13,663 bases of DNA from an uncultured Leptospiraceae bacterium (GTDB lineage: Bacteria; Spirochaetota; Leptospiria; Leptospirales; Leptospiraceae): contig CALDSP010000160.1 of assembly GCA_937924465.1 (NCBI GenBank), forward strand, positions 1-13,663, read 5' to 3'. The translations under genes and the position numbers were made by a program. Under the pieces are notes generated by a model. That model searched no databases. It was not told the DNA's origin and was given only the letters and a program-made list of their open reading frames with translations. Shown in pieces: positions 1-7,631 of this stretch; within the stretch, counting starts at the first letter, position 1, and every line of letters starts with the position of its first letter.

Positions 1-84
1 CGTGAACAACATTTACGTTACTCAATACTATAGCTAATAAATCAATTATAAATTTATATATAAAAAACTAAATTTTCCTAATTA

Positions 85-1488
85 CTAATATTGAAATGCA
101 ATTTGTAATCCTCCCCATTTATGAATTTGAGGAAGATAAGGTTCAGGATGAAATTCAGGTGTACTAATTGTAGTTGAAAATTGAAAAAATAAATTTTTTT
201 TTATTGTCCAAGCAAATCCAATTTGTGCTTTCCCTTGAAAAGAAAGAGTTTGAGTTTGTAAATTTTTTTCGTACCACTTATGAAAAAGATAAATTTGTTC
301 TATATTTATTGGAAGATAATCTATATTTTCTATAAAATATTGTAAAGAAAAAATATATAGTAAATTGGACTTTTGAACAGAACCATCATTCAAAATTGTA
401 ATTGTATATAAGAGTTTTTCTTGTATTGGGGTTTCTTGCCAGTTTTTATCTCTCAAAGTAAATAAAATCATATTTTTTGTTGGCTTTGTCATTTTAGAAT
501 TTCCATTAAAAAGAGTATGAAATAAAACCATATTGAGTGGAAGATTATCGGGCAAATAATTTTTATATAGATTATAAAACCTAAGATATCTACCCATAAA
601 AGAATTTTCTTGATTCCAATCCAAAGAAAAAAGATTTTTCCATGTTGTTACTTCTGAATCTAAAAGGTAAGAATAAAGTTCACTTTCTACAATCTTTGAA
701 TTTCTTACTTTTCTAAAAAAATTTCCACCTTGCAAAGTTCCGTCATAAATTTGTCTCCAATAAAAAATACGAAAATAAAGATACTTTTCTGAATAATAGA
801 AATTTGGAGGGATAGAGCTTTCTGCAATATCTAAACTTGGAATTGTTTTAGATTGAATATTTCCAAAACGAAAACTCATTCCCATCCCATAAGATGCAAA
901 TACATTCCCTGCTTTTAGGGAAGTTTCTAGTCCAAAATTAGAATTATAAAAGTAACTATAATTTATATGATTTTGCAAAGTAAAAGAATTTGGTATTTGG
1001 AATTTCCAACCAACAGGAATGTCTGAATTAATGAATCTATGAATAAATTTTTGTACTTGTTCTCCATAACTATTCTTTCCTAAAGTACCAACAGAAATTT
1101 CCCAAAATAAAACTGACCTTTCACACTCAATAAAATATAAACTCCCGAAATAAAGCCATCCAGCATAATTTCTATCTCCTAGTTTAGAATAATACCTTCC
1201 AATTTCTGTAGGAGTATATAAGTTCTGCCCTATAACAAATCCATTGCTTTCTTTTTCACAATTTGTAATTTTATTTTTTAGTAAAAATTGAAAATCTTGA
1301 ATGGTTGGGATTTTTGGTTTTTTCCAATATTCAAAACGAAATCCATTTGTATAATAGTGATCAGACTGAAAGTAAAAATCATTTTCCCACTTTACCCTTA
1401 TGATCTCCTCCGCATACAAGTAGAAAATAAGAAAATGAATCCAAAATAAAAACTTACACAAGAACAAAAAATTTTTTAATATAGTCAA
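85..1488 (-). CDS. LpxR/DUF2219-family lipid A deacylase-like outer-membrane protein
   Basis: LpxR is an outer-membrane beta-barrel that removes the 3'-acyloxyacyl chain from lipid A. Residues 1-26 form a hydrophobic signal peptide ending YLYA. The family signatures follow in order: WENDF with the Asn36-Asp37 pair, YYTNGFRFEYW (46-55), GQNLYTPTEI (88-97), DRNYAGWLY (105-113), and GTLGKNSYGEQVQKFIH, where Gln146 and His150 keep the Q-x3-H spacing of the LpxR active site, then VGWKFQ. The chain ends in an aromatic residue (FQY), as barrels usually do. At 467 residues it is well over the roughly 300-370 I expect; the extra length is in the C-terminal half. The start used here is TTG; an AGGAG at 1507-1511 lies 18 nt upstream, which is far. 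It follows the dGTPase gene by 66 nt. Family assignment is firm; enzyme activity is inferred. Confidence 0.8.
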   Translation of the reverse strand: MTILKNFLFLCKFLFWIHFLIFYLYAEEIIRVKWENDFYFQSDHYYTNGFRFEYWKKPKIPTIQDFQFLLKNKITNCEKESNGFVIGQNLYTPTEIGRYYSKLGDRNYAGWLYFGSLYFIECERSVLFWEISVGTLGKNSYGEQVQKFIHRFINSDIPVGWKFQIPNSFTLQNHINYSYFYNSNFGLETSLKAGNVFASYGMGMSFRFGNIQSKTIPSLDIAESSIPPNFYYSEKYLYFRIFYWRQIYDGTLQGGNFFRKVRNSKIVESELYSYLLDSEVTTWKNLFSLDWNQENSFMGRYLRFYNLYKNYLPDNLPLNMVLFHTLFNGNSKMTKPTKNMILFTLRDKNWQETPIQEKLLYTITILNDGSVQKSNLLYIFSLQYFIENIDYLPINIEQIYLFHKWYEKNLQTQTLSFQGKAQIGFAWTIKKNLFFQFSTTISTPEFHPEPYLPQIHKWGGLQIAFQY

Positions 1489-1506
1489 TCGTAAATTTAT
1501 ATCTTA

Positions 1507-1511
1507 CTCCT
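1507..1511 (-). promoter_or_regulatory. Shine-Dalgarno site (AGGAG) poorly spaced for the annotated start
   Basis: AGGAG on the minus strand is the only strong ribosome-binding site before the LpxR-like gene. It sits 18 nt from the TTG at 1488 but only 6 nt from an in-frame ATA codon at 1500-1498. A TAA stop at 1506-1504 closes the frame upstream, and no ATG, GTG or TTG lies between that stop and the TTG. Confidence 0.5.
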
Positions 1512-1513
1512 TT

Positions 1514-1532
1514 TAAAAAAGCAAGTTTTTTA
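1514..1532 (-). repeat. A/T-rich hairpin between the dGTPase and LpxR-like genes
   Basis: On the minus strand seven bases (TAAAAAA) pair with TTTTTTA around a 5-nt loop CTTGC. An alternative pairing is GCAA with TTGC, followed directly by six T residues. It lies just after the dGTPase stop, so it could be a weak terminator or attenuator, but the stem is almost all A-T. Confidence 0.25.
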
Positions 1533-1554
1533 TTGCAATCATAAGCTTCATGAA

Positions 1555-2700
1555 TTATAAAAATCCAAACTCTTTTGCTTTTAATTCAGCGTAACGATCT
1601 GTCATTCCAGAAATATAATCAGCAACAAGACGAGGGAAAGGATCGGAATGTTTGGCAGTATAACTCTCTGGAATTTTACTTGGATTTTTTATAAGATAGT
1701 TAAAAAGAAATTCTATAATCTTTTGACCATATTTTGATTTTTCTAAAATTTTAGGATGTTGATACAAATTTTCATAAAGAAAACTTTTTAGCTCTTTTAG
1801 TTGTTGAGAGATCTCTAAAGAATTTTCCAAAATTTTTTTTCCTTGTTTCCATAAGTTACGGAAATCTTGTTTGTTACTAATATGATATTTTTTTATATTT
1901 TGATGAGAGTTCTCAATAAAATCCGTAATTACTTTGTTCATCATCAGTCGAATTGTTTTTCTCTGTTTAAGAGTCATAGAGGTATTTGGGTTTTGTTGCT
2001 CAACGTCCAAAAAAATTTCTTTCCAAAGTTCATTTTTATAAATATCGTTTATATTAATTAAATTTCTTTCTAATCCATCTTCAATATCATGATGAATATA
2101 TGCTATTTCATCTGCTGCATCTGTTAGAATTGCTTCCATACTTGGACCAATTTCATTACGCAGAATTTTTAATTCAGATTCCTCATAATCTCCTCCATGT
2201 TTCATAATTCCAACTAAAGTGACGCGTGTAAGATTTAAACCCGAAAATTCAGGGTAGCGAGATTCTAATTTTTGTACTACTCTAAGAGATTGTTTATTAT
2301 GCTCAAATCCTCCGTAAGGTTTCATTAGCTCATGCAAAATATCCTGTCCTGCATGACCAAAAGGAGTATGTCCCAAGTCATGAGCAAGTGCGATTACCTC
2401 TCCTAAATGAGGGTTTAATCCTAAACTATAGCAAATGGTTCTAGAAATTCCTGCAACTTCTAAGGAATGAGTAAGTCGAGTTCGAAAATTATCTCCTTCA
2501 GAGTTAATGAAGACTTGGGTTTTATATTCTAATCGCTTAAAAGCCCAAGAATGGAGGATTCTATCGCGATCTCTATGAAGAGGCAATCGGTAAGAATGCG
2601 GTTCTTCAAGATAAATTCTTTCTAAAGTTTCTTTATTAAAAACAGCATAATGGGAAAGTTTAGAATCTTCTTCATTGATTAGGTCTTCTAGTAGCTTCAT
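1555..2700 (-). CDS. dgt: Deoxyguanosinetriphosphate triphosphohydrolase-like protein (HD superfamily)
   Basis: dGTPase-family enzymes hydrolyse dNTPs to the nucleoside and triphosphate and help set dNTP pools in the cytoplasm. From the 2700 start the visible motifs are HRDRDRILHSWAFKRLEYKT, then TRLTHSLEVA (first metal-binding His), ALAHDLGHTPFGH (the HD pair plus further histidines), GGFEHN, and LTDAADEIAYIHHDIEDG with the distal metal-binding Asp. Length from 2700 is 381 residues, normal for the family. The frame is open to an ATG at 2791-2793 (412 residues), but that would overlap the upstream small gene by 122 nt. I chose ATG at 2698-2700, which leaves a 29-nt overlap and begins about 16 residues before the SHYAV stretch where I judge family similarity to begin. 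None of the candidate starts has a good Shine-Dalgarno site, so coupling to the upstream gene is plausible. Confidence 0.9.
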   Translation of the reverse strand: MKLLEDLINEEDSKLSHYAVFNKETLERIYLEEPHSYRLPLHRDRDRILHSWAFKRLEYKTQVFINSEGDNFRTRLTHSLEVAGISRTICYSLGLNPHLGEVIALAHDLGHTPFGHAGQDILHELMKPYGGFEHNKQSLRVVQKLESRYPEFSGLNLTRVTLVGIMKHGGDYEESELKILRNEIGPSMEAILTDAADEIAYIHHDIEDGLERNLININDIYKNELWKEIFLDVEQQNPNTSMTLKQRKTIRLMMNKVITDFIENSHQNIKKYHISNKQDFRNLWKQGKKILENSLEISQQLKELKSFLYENLYQHPKILEKSKYGQKIIEFLFNYLIKNPSKIPESYTAKHSDPFPRLVADYISGMTDRYAELKAKEFGFL

Positions 2701-2977
2701 CTTTTGCAGAAGGATTTTGGCGTTTTCTTTTTGAACGAGGATCGGGAATCCCTTTGGTAAGTTCCTTTCTTCTTTGACCATTTGTAGGATCATAACTGCG
2801 GCTACTGAATCCCGTATTAGTTTGTGACAATTTTACAACCGAAATACAAGTTTTATTTTCCATCCAAAAACAAGAAGGATCCTTCAAACAGTCTGACTCC
2901 CTTCTTAAATTATTACATCTATCCTCTGATAGAACTGCGTTGATTGATAAGATAACAAAAAAAATAAAAATCCTCAT
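2672..2977 (-). CDS. Small exported cysteine-rich protein, unknown function
   Basis: A 101-residue protein with a signal peptide (MRIFIFFVILSINAVLS) predicted to be cut before EDRC. The mature N-terminus has four cysteines (21, 30, 36, 44) in the pattern C-x8-C-x5-C-x7-C with SCFWMENKTC, which resembles the small PSI/plexin-type disulfide fold. That resemblance is by eye only. Residues 50-101 are polar, rich in Arg, Lys, Pro and Asn, and probably disordered. An AAGG ribosome site lies 10 nt before the ATG, and a promoter candidate lies upstream. The last 29 nt overlap the chosen dGTPase start in another frame. The signal peptide, ribosome site and cysteine pattern together support a real gene; I do not recognise the family. 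Confidence 0.6.
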   Translation of the reverse strand: MRIFIFFVILSINAVLSEDRCNNLRRESDCLKDPSCFWMENKTCISVVKLSQTNTGFSSRSYDPTNGQRRKELTKGIPDPRSKRKRQNPSAKDEATRRPNQ

Positions 2978-3020
2978 ACTTGTTTGACCTTTTTAAATTT
3001 GAATCAGAACAATTTTTTTA

Positions 3021-3049
3021 TTTATAAAAATAATGAATATCAATTGCAA
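3021..3049 (-). promoter_or_regulatory. Candidate sigma-70-type promoter
   Basis: On the minus strand TTGCAA (3049-3044) and TATAAA (3026-3021) are separated by exactly 17 nt. It falls in the 80-nt gap after the M48 protease gene and about 45 nt before the small Cys protein start, so it could drive that gene, dgt and the LpxR-like gene. AT-rich gaps produce such matches by chance. Confidence 0.4.
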
Positions 3050-3057
3050 CTTACTCT

Positions 3058-4164
3058 TCACTTTGCTTGGAGGAGGGTTTGTAATTTTTTTAAATTCATT
3101 TTAACAGGTATAAACTCTCTATTTTCTATTCGGGTAATTTTTTCTTTAAGTTTTTCTATTCTTTCTTCTGTACCTGGGTGTGTACTAATAAAGGTGAGAA
3201 CTTCAGAATTTATACCAATTTTTTTTTCTTCTTCTAAAATCTTTTTGAAAAAAGCAATCATCCCTTTAGGATGAATCTTGGAATTTACCAAATAATGAAA
3301 CCCTTTCGCATCTGCTTCTCGTTCAAAATCTCTAGAAAATTTAGAGCGAATAAGCAAACCACTGTTCTGAGTTAGAACTGCTAAAAGTCCGGTGAAATCT
3401 CCAAACAAGGTTTGTATAACTACAAAAACTCCTATAGTATTGATGATTTGTCGCATTCCATGTTTTTCAGTAACATGAGAAATTTCATGAGCAAGCACAC
3501 CAGCTATTTCTTCTGGACTTTCTGCTTTTTGAATAAGGGCAGAGTGAATTACAATATTTCCACCTGGTAATGCAAAAGCATTGAGTGTAGAATCTTCAAT
3601 AATATAAAAATGAAATTCATATCCTGAATCTTTGGCTGCTTGAGAGAGAGGTTGGGTAATTGGATCAAGAATTTTTACATATTCTTCTGGATATAATTTT
3701 TTTTGAGATAGTAAAGTTTTTAAAACTGTATTTCCAAGCTCTACTTCCCATTGAATGGGTATTTTTGAGGCAATCGCATAGCTAAAGGAGTTTCTTATTC
3801 CATAAAGAGCAAACACTAATACGGTTAAAAAAACAGAAAGCCCAACTACCCAAGCGGCAACAATAAGAGAATAATTTCTACTACGCCTAATTATATCGTG
3901 AAAAGCTGAAGTGTTTTTTACGATTGGATTTTTTAAAATAGATTTATCAGAAGTGTAAATATTCCAATCAGGGTACATTCGATGAGAAAGATAAATTAAA
4001 TTATTTCCTGCTCCTCCTTGAGAAACCTGGAGTTCACTTAGAGGAAGTTCAATCATTTCATGGTTATAATAAAATTTTATAGAGCGAGGAGTAATTTCTA
4101 AATTTCCTGCAATTCTTCCCCCTTCTAAATTTTTGTTCAAACCTACTGCAAAGTATTTTTCCAT
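3058..4164 (-). CDS. Membrane-anchored M48-family zinc metalloprotease
   Basis: M48 proteases degrade misfolded or unassembled envelope proteins. Residues 1-95 form a small N-terminal domain rich in short strands, followed by one transmembrane helix (about 99-121, WVVGLSVFLTVLVFALYGI). The peptidase region has NAFALPGGNIVIHSAL (195-210), the zinc site HEISH at 226-230 in VLAHEISHVTEKHG, the third ligand Glu281 in FEREADAKG, and STHPGTEERI near the end. The 368-residue length is in the range of single-helix M48 enzymes, rather than HtpX, which has several helices. With one helix after an intracellular-type N-domain the catalytic part is probably periplasmic; that topology is inferred. AAAAGGA lies just upstream of the ATG, and the gene starts 11 nt after the hydrolase stop, so the two are probably cotranscribed. 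Confidence 0.9.
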   Translation of the reverse strand: MEKYFAVGLNKNLEGGRIAGNLEITPRSIKFYYNHEMIELPLSELQVSQGGAGNNLIYLSHRMYPDWNIYTSDKSILKNPIVKNTSAFHDIIRRSRNYSLIVAAWVVGLSVFLTVLVFALYGIRNSFSYAIASKIPIQWEVELGNTVLKTLLSQKKLYPEEYVKILDPITQPLSQAAKDSGYEFHFYIIEDSTLNAFALPGGNIVIHSALIQKAESPEEIAGVLAHEISHVTEKHGMRQIINTIGVFVVIQTLFGDFTGLLAVLTQNSGLLIRSKFSRDFEREADAKGFHYLVNSKIHPKGMIAFFKKILEEEKKIGINSEVLTFISTHPGTEERIEKLKEKITRIENREFIPVKMNLKKLQTLLQAK

Positions 4165-4175
4165 TTTTAATCCTT

Positions 4176-6089
4176 TTAGATGTGTACAGCAAAGTGATCG
4201 GCAGGATAACTAGAAACTCCAATTCCTGTTGCAACAGAATTGAGAGAAAGTATCCATTCATGAGCCTCTCTACATAATTTTTCTACTGTTTCTTGATGAA
4301 ATACAATTCCTAAGTGTCCTTGTTCATAATAAGAAATTTTTTGTTTTGGAATATTGCGATAAGCCATGATACCTTCAATAGTAACACCGGGAACAATTTT
4401 ATCTAAAGTGCCAACAACAGAAAATACAGGAATTCTTAAATTTTCCATTTCTTTTGTATAATTGATTTTTCCATCATAAGAGTAAAAACCATTCTCATGA
4501 GAAATTTGAGAACGGATAAATTGAAGTATGACCTTAACAGATTCTTCACAAAATACATCCTCAACTAAAAAATACCACTCTGCAGGAGAAATTTGCTTGT
4601 ATCCAACAAAATCATTTATATTAATAATAGCAGAGTTTGTTCCTACCTGAAAAGAAAATTGTCTTAAAGAAGAATGTAAGTTTAAAACAAATTTAAAAAA
4701 TCCATTTAGGTCAATAGTTGATAAGGTATTATGAACCGGAAAAGTTACAATATTAAATAACATTTCGTAAACAGCTTTACTGGAAAACATTCGAATCCCA
4801 CTTTTTAATAAATTGAGTCCAAAAATATTTGTTTCTAAATCCATATAATTAGGAGATGTTATAGATACAATTCCTCTTATGTATTTATTTGGATCGATTC
4901 GATTTTGCTTTCCTTCCATTTTACGTATTTTATCATATGCAGCAGCATAAAAACGAGGAATCATTCCTCCCATGCTATGTCCCATTACTAGAATGTCTTG
5001 TCCGGGAAAATTATTGTGAATCCATTGAATTACGGCTGGAAAATCATCGTAGATATAGTCGTCCAACGTCCAACTTACTTTTTTCCCATTACGAGGAAGA
5101 GTATAACGAGAACGTCCGCGCATATCCATAGAAAAAACTCTGTAACCATGTCTAAGACACATTTCCCTAGAGACCTTGTCCATAATAGAGCGTCTACAAA
5201 AAAAGCCGGGAATAGTTAGAATGATTGTATTTGAATCATTCATTTGTTCGGGAGCAAAATGTTTTATGCTTACAGAGTAACCTCCTGTAGTAGGAACAAT
5301 ATAACTTGCATCTAGTCGATACATCATATTATAAATGTGAGAATGGGCAATAATTGTCGTGACTGGATCTTTTTGTCCTGGTTGATTTGTATATAATAAA
5401 TGATGAATAGAAGACGTTGTATCAGCTTTTTCAATATTTTTGCGAGCGAAATAACTATCTCCTTTACGATCTACTTCTAATCCTACTACATATTCAATTA
5501 CATCAAACAAAGTATGAAGTTGAGAAATAATATCTTTTTTTTGTTCTTCTGTAAGCATTTTACGTCGAATTCCCCAAAGAATTCCAATTGGATTATCTTT
5601 TACAATAAGAGGAATACCTATTGCATAGCGCATGGTTTCTGTAAGTAACATTCTTAAATGAGGATGTAAATTACTATGACGTCTCAATTCCAAGAACTCA
5701 ACTTCAGGTCGTTTCATGTGACTATAAGCTAAAACAGCTTTTTGTATAATACGAGCAGATTCATTTTTTTCATCGTTGAGTGGAATGGGTTTTGTTTTAC
5801 TAATAAATGCCTCAATATCTTTGTTTCTTTTCTGCCCTATTAACTCTTTCATTTTAAAATGAGTAGCAGAGGCAACAATACGCATTTCACTTCCTTGAAT
5901 AACCTCAAAAACCGAATGATCAAAAATATTCTCTTGATTTGGAAAAGTAAGCCCGACCATTTTGTTTACAAAGGAAGACCAAACTTTTTCTAAAAAACTA
6001 TAAACTGGCTCCGCAATAGGAAAAATATAAATATCTTCTTCATTTACCATTAAACCGTTTTTTATATCCGTGTTATTGAACTTTGTCAT
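4176..6089 (-). CDS. GAF-like domain fused to alpha/beta hydrolase
   Basis: A 637-residue, probably cytoplasmic protein with no signal peptide. Residues about 25-205 look like a GAF-type sensory domain; the part around 153-178 (RYAIGIPLIVKDNPIGILWG) is typical of a GAF C-terminal sheet. Residues about 265-615 are an alpha/beta hydrolase: TIPGFFCRR forms the oxyanion-side strand-turn, FSMDMRGRSRY follows, the nucleophile elbow is GHSMG with Ser372, the acid is Asp562 in VVGTLDKIVPG, and the base is His591 in EQGHLGIVFH. The triad is complete, so esterase or lipase activity is expected; the substrate is unknown. AGGAGAG lies before the ATG. It starts 20 nt after the 451-residue MORN gene and is followed 11 nt later by the M48 gene. 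The GAF call is by pattern and is less certain than the hydrolase call. Confidence 0.8.
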   Translation of the reverse strand: MTKFNNTDIKNGLMVNEEDIYIFPIAEPVYSFLEKVWSSFVNKMVGLTFPNQENIFDHSVFEVIQGSEMRIVASATHFKMKELIGQKRNKDIEAFISKTKPIPLNDEKNESARIIQKAVLAYSHMKRPEVEFLELRRHSNLHPHLRMLLTETMRYAIGIPLIVKDNPIGILWGIRRKMLTEEQKKDIISQLHTLFDVIEYVVGLEVDRKGDSYFARKNIEKADTTSSIHHLLYTNQPGQKDPVTTIIAHSHIYNMMYRLDASYIVPTTGGYSVSIKHFAPEQMNDSNTIILTIPGFFCRRSIMDKVSREMCLRHGYRVFSMDMRGRSRYTLPRNGKKVSWTLDDYIYDDFPAVIQWIHNNFPGQDILVMGHSMGGMIPRFYAAAYDKIRKMEGKQNRIDPNKYIRGIVSITSPNYMDLETNIFGLNLLKSGIRMFSSKAVYEMLFNIVTFPVHNTLSTIDLNGFFKFVLNLHSSLRQFSFQVGTNSAIININDFVGYKQISPAEWYFLVEDVFCEESVKVILQFIRSQISHENGFYSYDGKINYTKEMENLRIPVFSVVGTLDKIVPGVTIEGIMAYRNIPKQKISYYEQGHLGIVFHQETVEKLCREAHEWILSLNSVATGIGVSSYPADHFAVHI

Positions 6090-6109
6090 TCAGAAATTCT
6101 CTCCTCTCA

Positions 6110-7465
6110 CTATTTATTTGCCTGTTCGCCGTTAATCCATAATCCCGAATAGAGTACGTTTCCATCCTTATCGGTTAGAGTTCCTATTCCATCTTTTTTA
6201 TTTCGCTTATACTCTCCTGTATAACGCAACCCATCAACTGAAATATAAGTTCCATAGCCATGACGCATATCATCTAGAAAATCTCCTTCATAGCGATCCC
6301 CATGTGGATATTTATAAACCCCTTTTCCATTATATTTATCCTCTGCAAACTCTCCATCATACTGCCCACCATCTGCAAAAATATAAGTTCCCTTTCCATG
6401 ATATTTATCATTTTTAAAGTAACCTGTATATTTATCACCGTTTGCATAGATATAATTTCCAAACCCTTCTCGTTTACCGTTATTGAAGTCACCTACATAT
6501 TTATCCCCATTTGCATAAGTTAAAGTGCCTTTTCCATGATAAACTCCATTATAAAATTCCCCTGAATAAGAATCTCCATTTTCATAAGTCAATGTACCTT
6601 TGCCATGGTATAAATCATTTTTAAACTCTCCAACGTAATGAGTTCCATCTGCATTGACTATATTTCCCCTACCGTGAAATTTATCATTAATGAAAGTACC
6701 AACGTACTTTGTACCATTTGCAAAAGTGTAAGTTCCCTTTCCAAAATATCTATCATCTTTAAATTCCCCTTCATAGAAATCTCCATTTGCAAAAAAGTAG
6801 CGTCCTTTCCCTTGGAATTTGTCTTTTTCAAAATTTCCTTCGTAACGTGCTTTATTTGCATAAATGTAGACCCCATAGCCTTGTTTATATCCATCTACAA
6901 AGTTTCCCTCAAAGTAATCTCCATTTTTCATGAAAATTTTTCCCTTACCGTTGAACTTATCGTTTTTAAATTCTCCTTCGTAAATATCCCCTTTAAAATA
7001 AGAATATTTTCCATATCCCGAGAATTTATCCTCCTTAAATTCTCCCTCGTAGACATCCCCATCGGGAAAAACATAGACGCCTTTCCCATCTCTAAGATTG
7101 TTTTTAAACTCTCCTTTGTATATATAACCTTCTGGATAAGTATACTCTCCATATCCATGCATAGTATTAGCTTTAAAACTTCCTACATATTTTCCACCAT
7201 CAGAAAAATAAAAAACTCCTTGTCCTTCAAACTTTCCATCCTTCCATTCTCCCTCATATCTATCTCCATTGGAAAAAATATATTTACCCTTTCCATTTTT
7301 TTGGCCTCCTTTCCAATTTCCTTCGTATCGGTCATTGTTTCTATAAGTCATGATTCCATAGCCATCATTACAATCCCCTGAAATACATTCACTATAAACT
7401 CTGGAAACTACACTGGATAAAAGAAGAAAATAGGTGAATAGCACTAAGACACTTTGATTTTTCAT
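6110..7465 (-). CDS. Exported MORN-repeat protein (451 aa, 17 repeats)
   Basis: MORN repeats are beta-hairpin units that stack into long ribbons, and are best known as scaffolds and membrane-binding surfaces. A signal peptide (residues 1-25, ending SRVYS) precedes a half-repeat cap, ECISGDCNDGYG. From residue 47 there are sixteen 23-residue repeats of the type YEGEFKNDKFNGKGxYxFxNGDx, one 24-residue repeat, and a 13-residue end, YSGLWINGEQANK. No other domain is present, so a structural or binding role is likelier than catalysis. Location is periplasm or beyond; there is no lipobox and no anchor. The ATG has no convincing ribosome site (only AAAAAG), but the signal peptide begins exactly here. 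It is 166 nt downstream of the 185-residue paralogue and 20 nt upstream of the hydrolase. Confidence 0.9.
   Translation of the reverse strand: MKNQSVLVLFTYFLLLSSVVSRVYSECISGDCNDGYGIMTYRNNDRYEGNWKGGQKNGKGKYIFSNGDRYEGEWKDGKFEGQGVFYFSDGGKYVGSFKANTMHGYGEYTYPEGYIYKGEFKNNLRDGKGVYVFPDGDVYEGEFKEDKFSGYGKYSYFKGDIYEGEFKNDKFNGKGKIFMKNGDYFEGNFVDGYKQGYGVYIYANKARYEGNFEKDKFQGKGRYFFANGDFYEGEFKDDRYFGKGTYTFANGTKYVGTFINDKFHGRGNIVNADGTHYVGEFKNDLYHGKGTLTYENGDSYSGEFYNGVYHGKGTLTYANGDKYVGDFNNGKREGFGNYIYANGDKYTGYFKNDKYHGKGTYIFADGGQYDGEFAEDKYNGKGVYKYPHGDRYEGDFLDDMRHGYGTYISVDGLRYTGEYKRNKKDGIGTLTDKDGNVLYSGLWINGEQANK
6113..7327 (-). repeat. MORN repeat array (69-nt period), 451-aa protein
   Basis: Protein-coding tandem array: sixteen 69-nt units, one 72-nt unit and a partial unit. 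The amino-acid repeats are strongly conserved (YxGxF...GxG.....G), while codons differ between units. Confidence 0.9.
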
Positions 7466-7631
7466 ACTTTTTAGATTTTGGAGAATATGTCAATGGAACA
7501 CATAAAGTTAAAATTTTATATATTATGGTAACATATACTTTTTTTTAATCAAGCTATTTTATATAAAATTAAAAGACTAGATCAAAAAATTTAGAAGTAT
7601 AAGGATAAAGAATTATTATAAAATATCTAAT
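7466..7631. other. 166-nt intergenic spacer inside the MORN cluster
   Basis: Very AT-rich. ACTAGAT at 7576-7582 is the inverse of ATCTAGT at 7630-7636, a 7-bp repeat with a 47-nt loop that overlaps the stop of the 185-residue gene; on the minus strand its distal arm is followed by a T-rich stretch, so it could be a weak terminator. TTGATT occurs further downstream on the minus strand, but no well-spaced -10 box is convincing. Whether the 451-residue gene has its own promoter is open. Confidence 0.3.

Noticed and set aside
2701..2793. Upstream extension of the dGTPase to ATG at 2793
   Set aside because: It gives a 122-nt overlap with a small gene that has its own signal peptide and ribosome site, shows no family similarity in the added residues and has no ribosome site. 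It is not fully excluded.
6638..7381. Plus-strand open frame of 247 codons opposite the MORN array
   Set aside because: The 69-nt repeat unit is a multiple of three, so an antisense frame that is open in one unit stays open in the rest. It lacks domain features and has a repetitive Ile/Ser/Phe composition.
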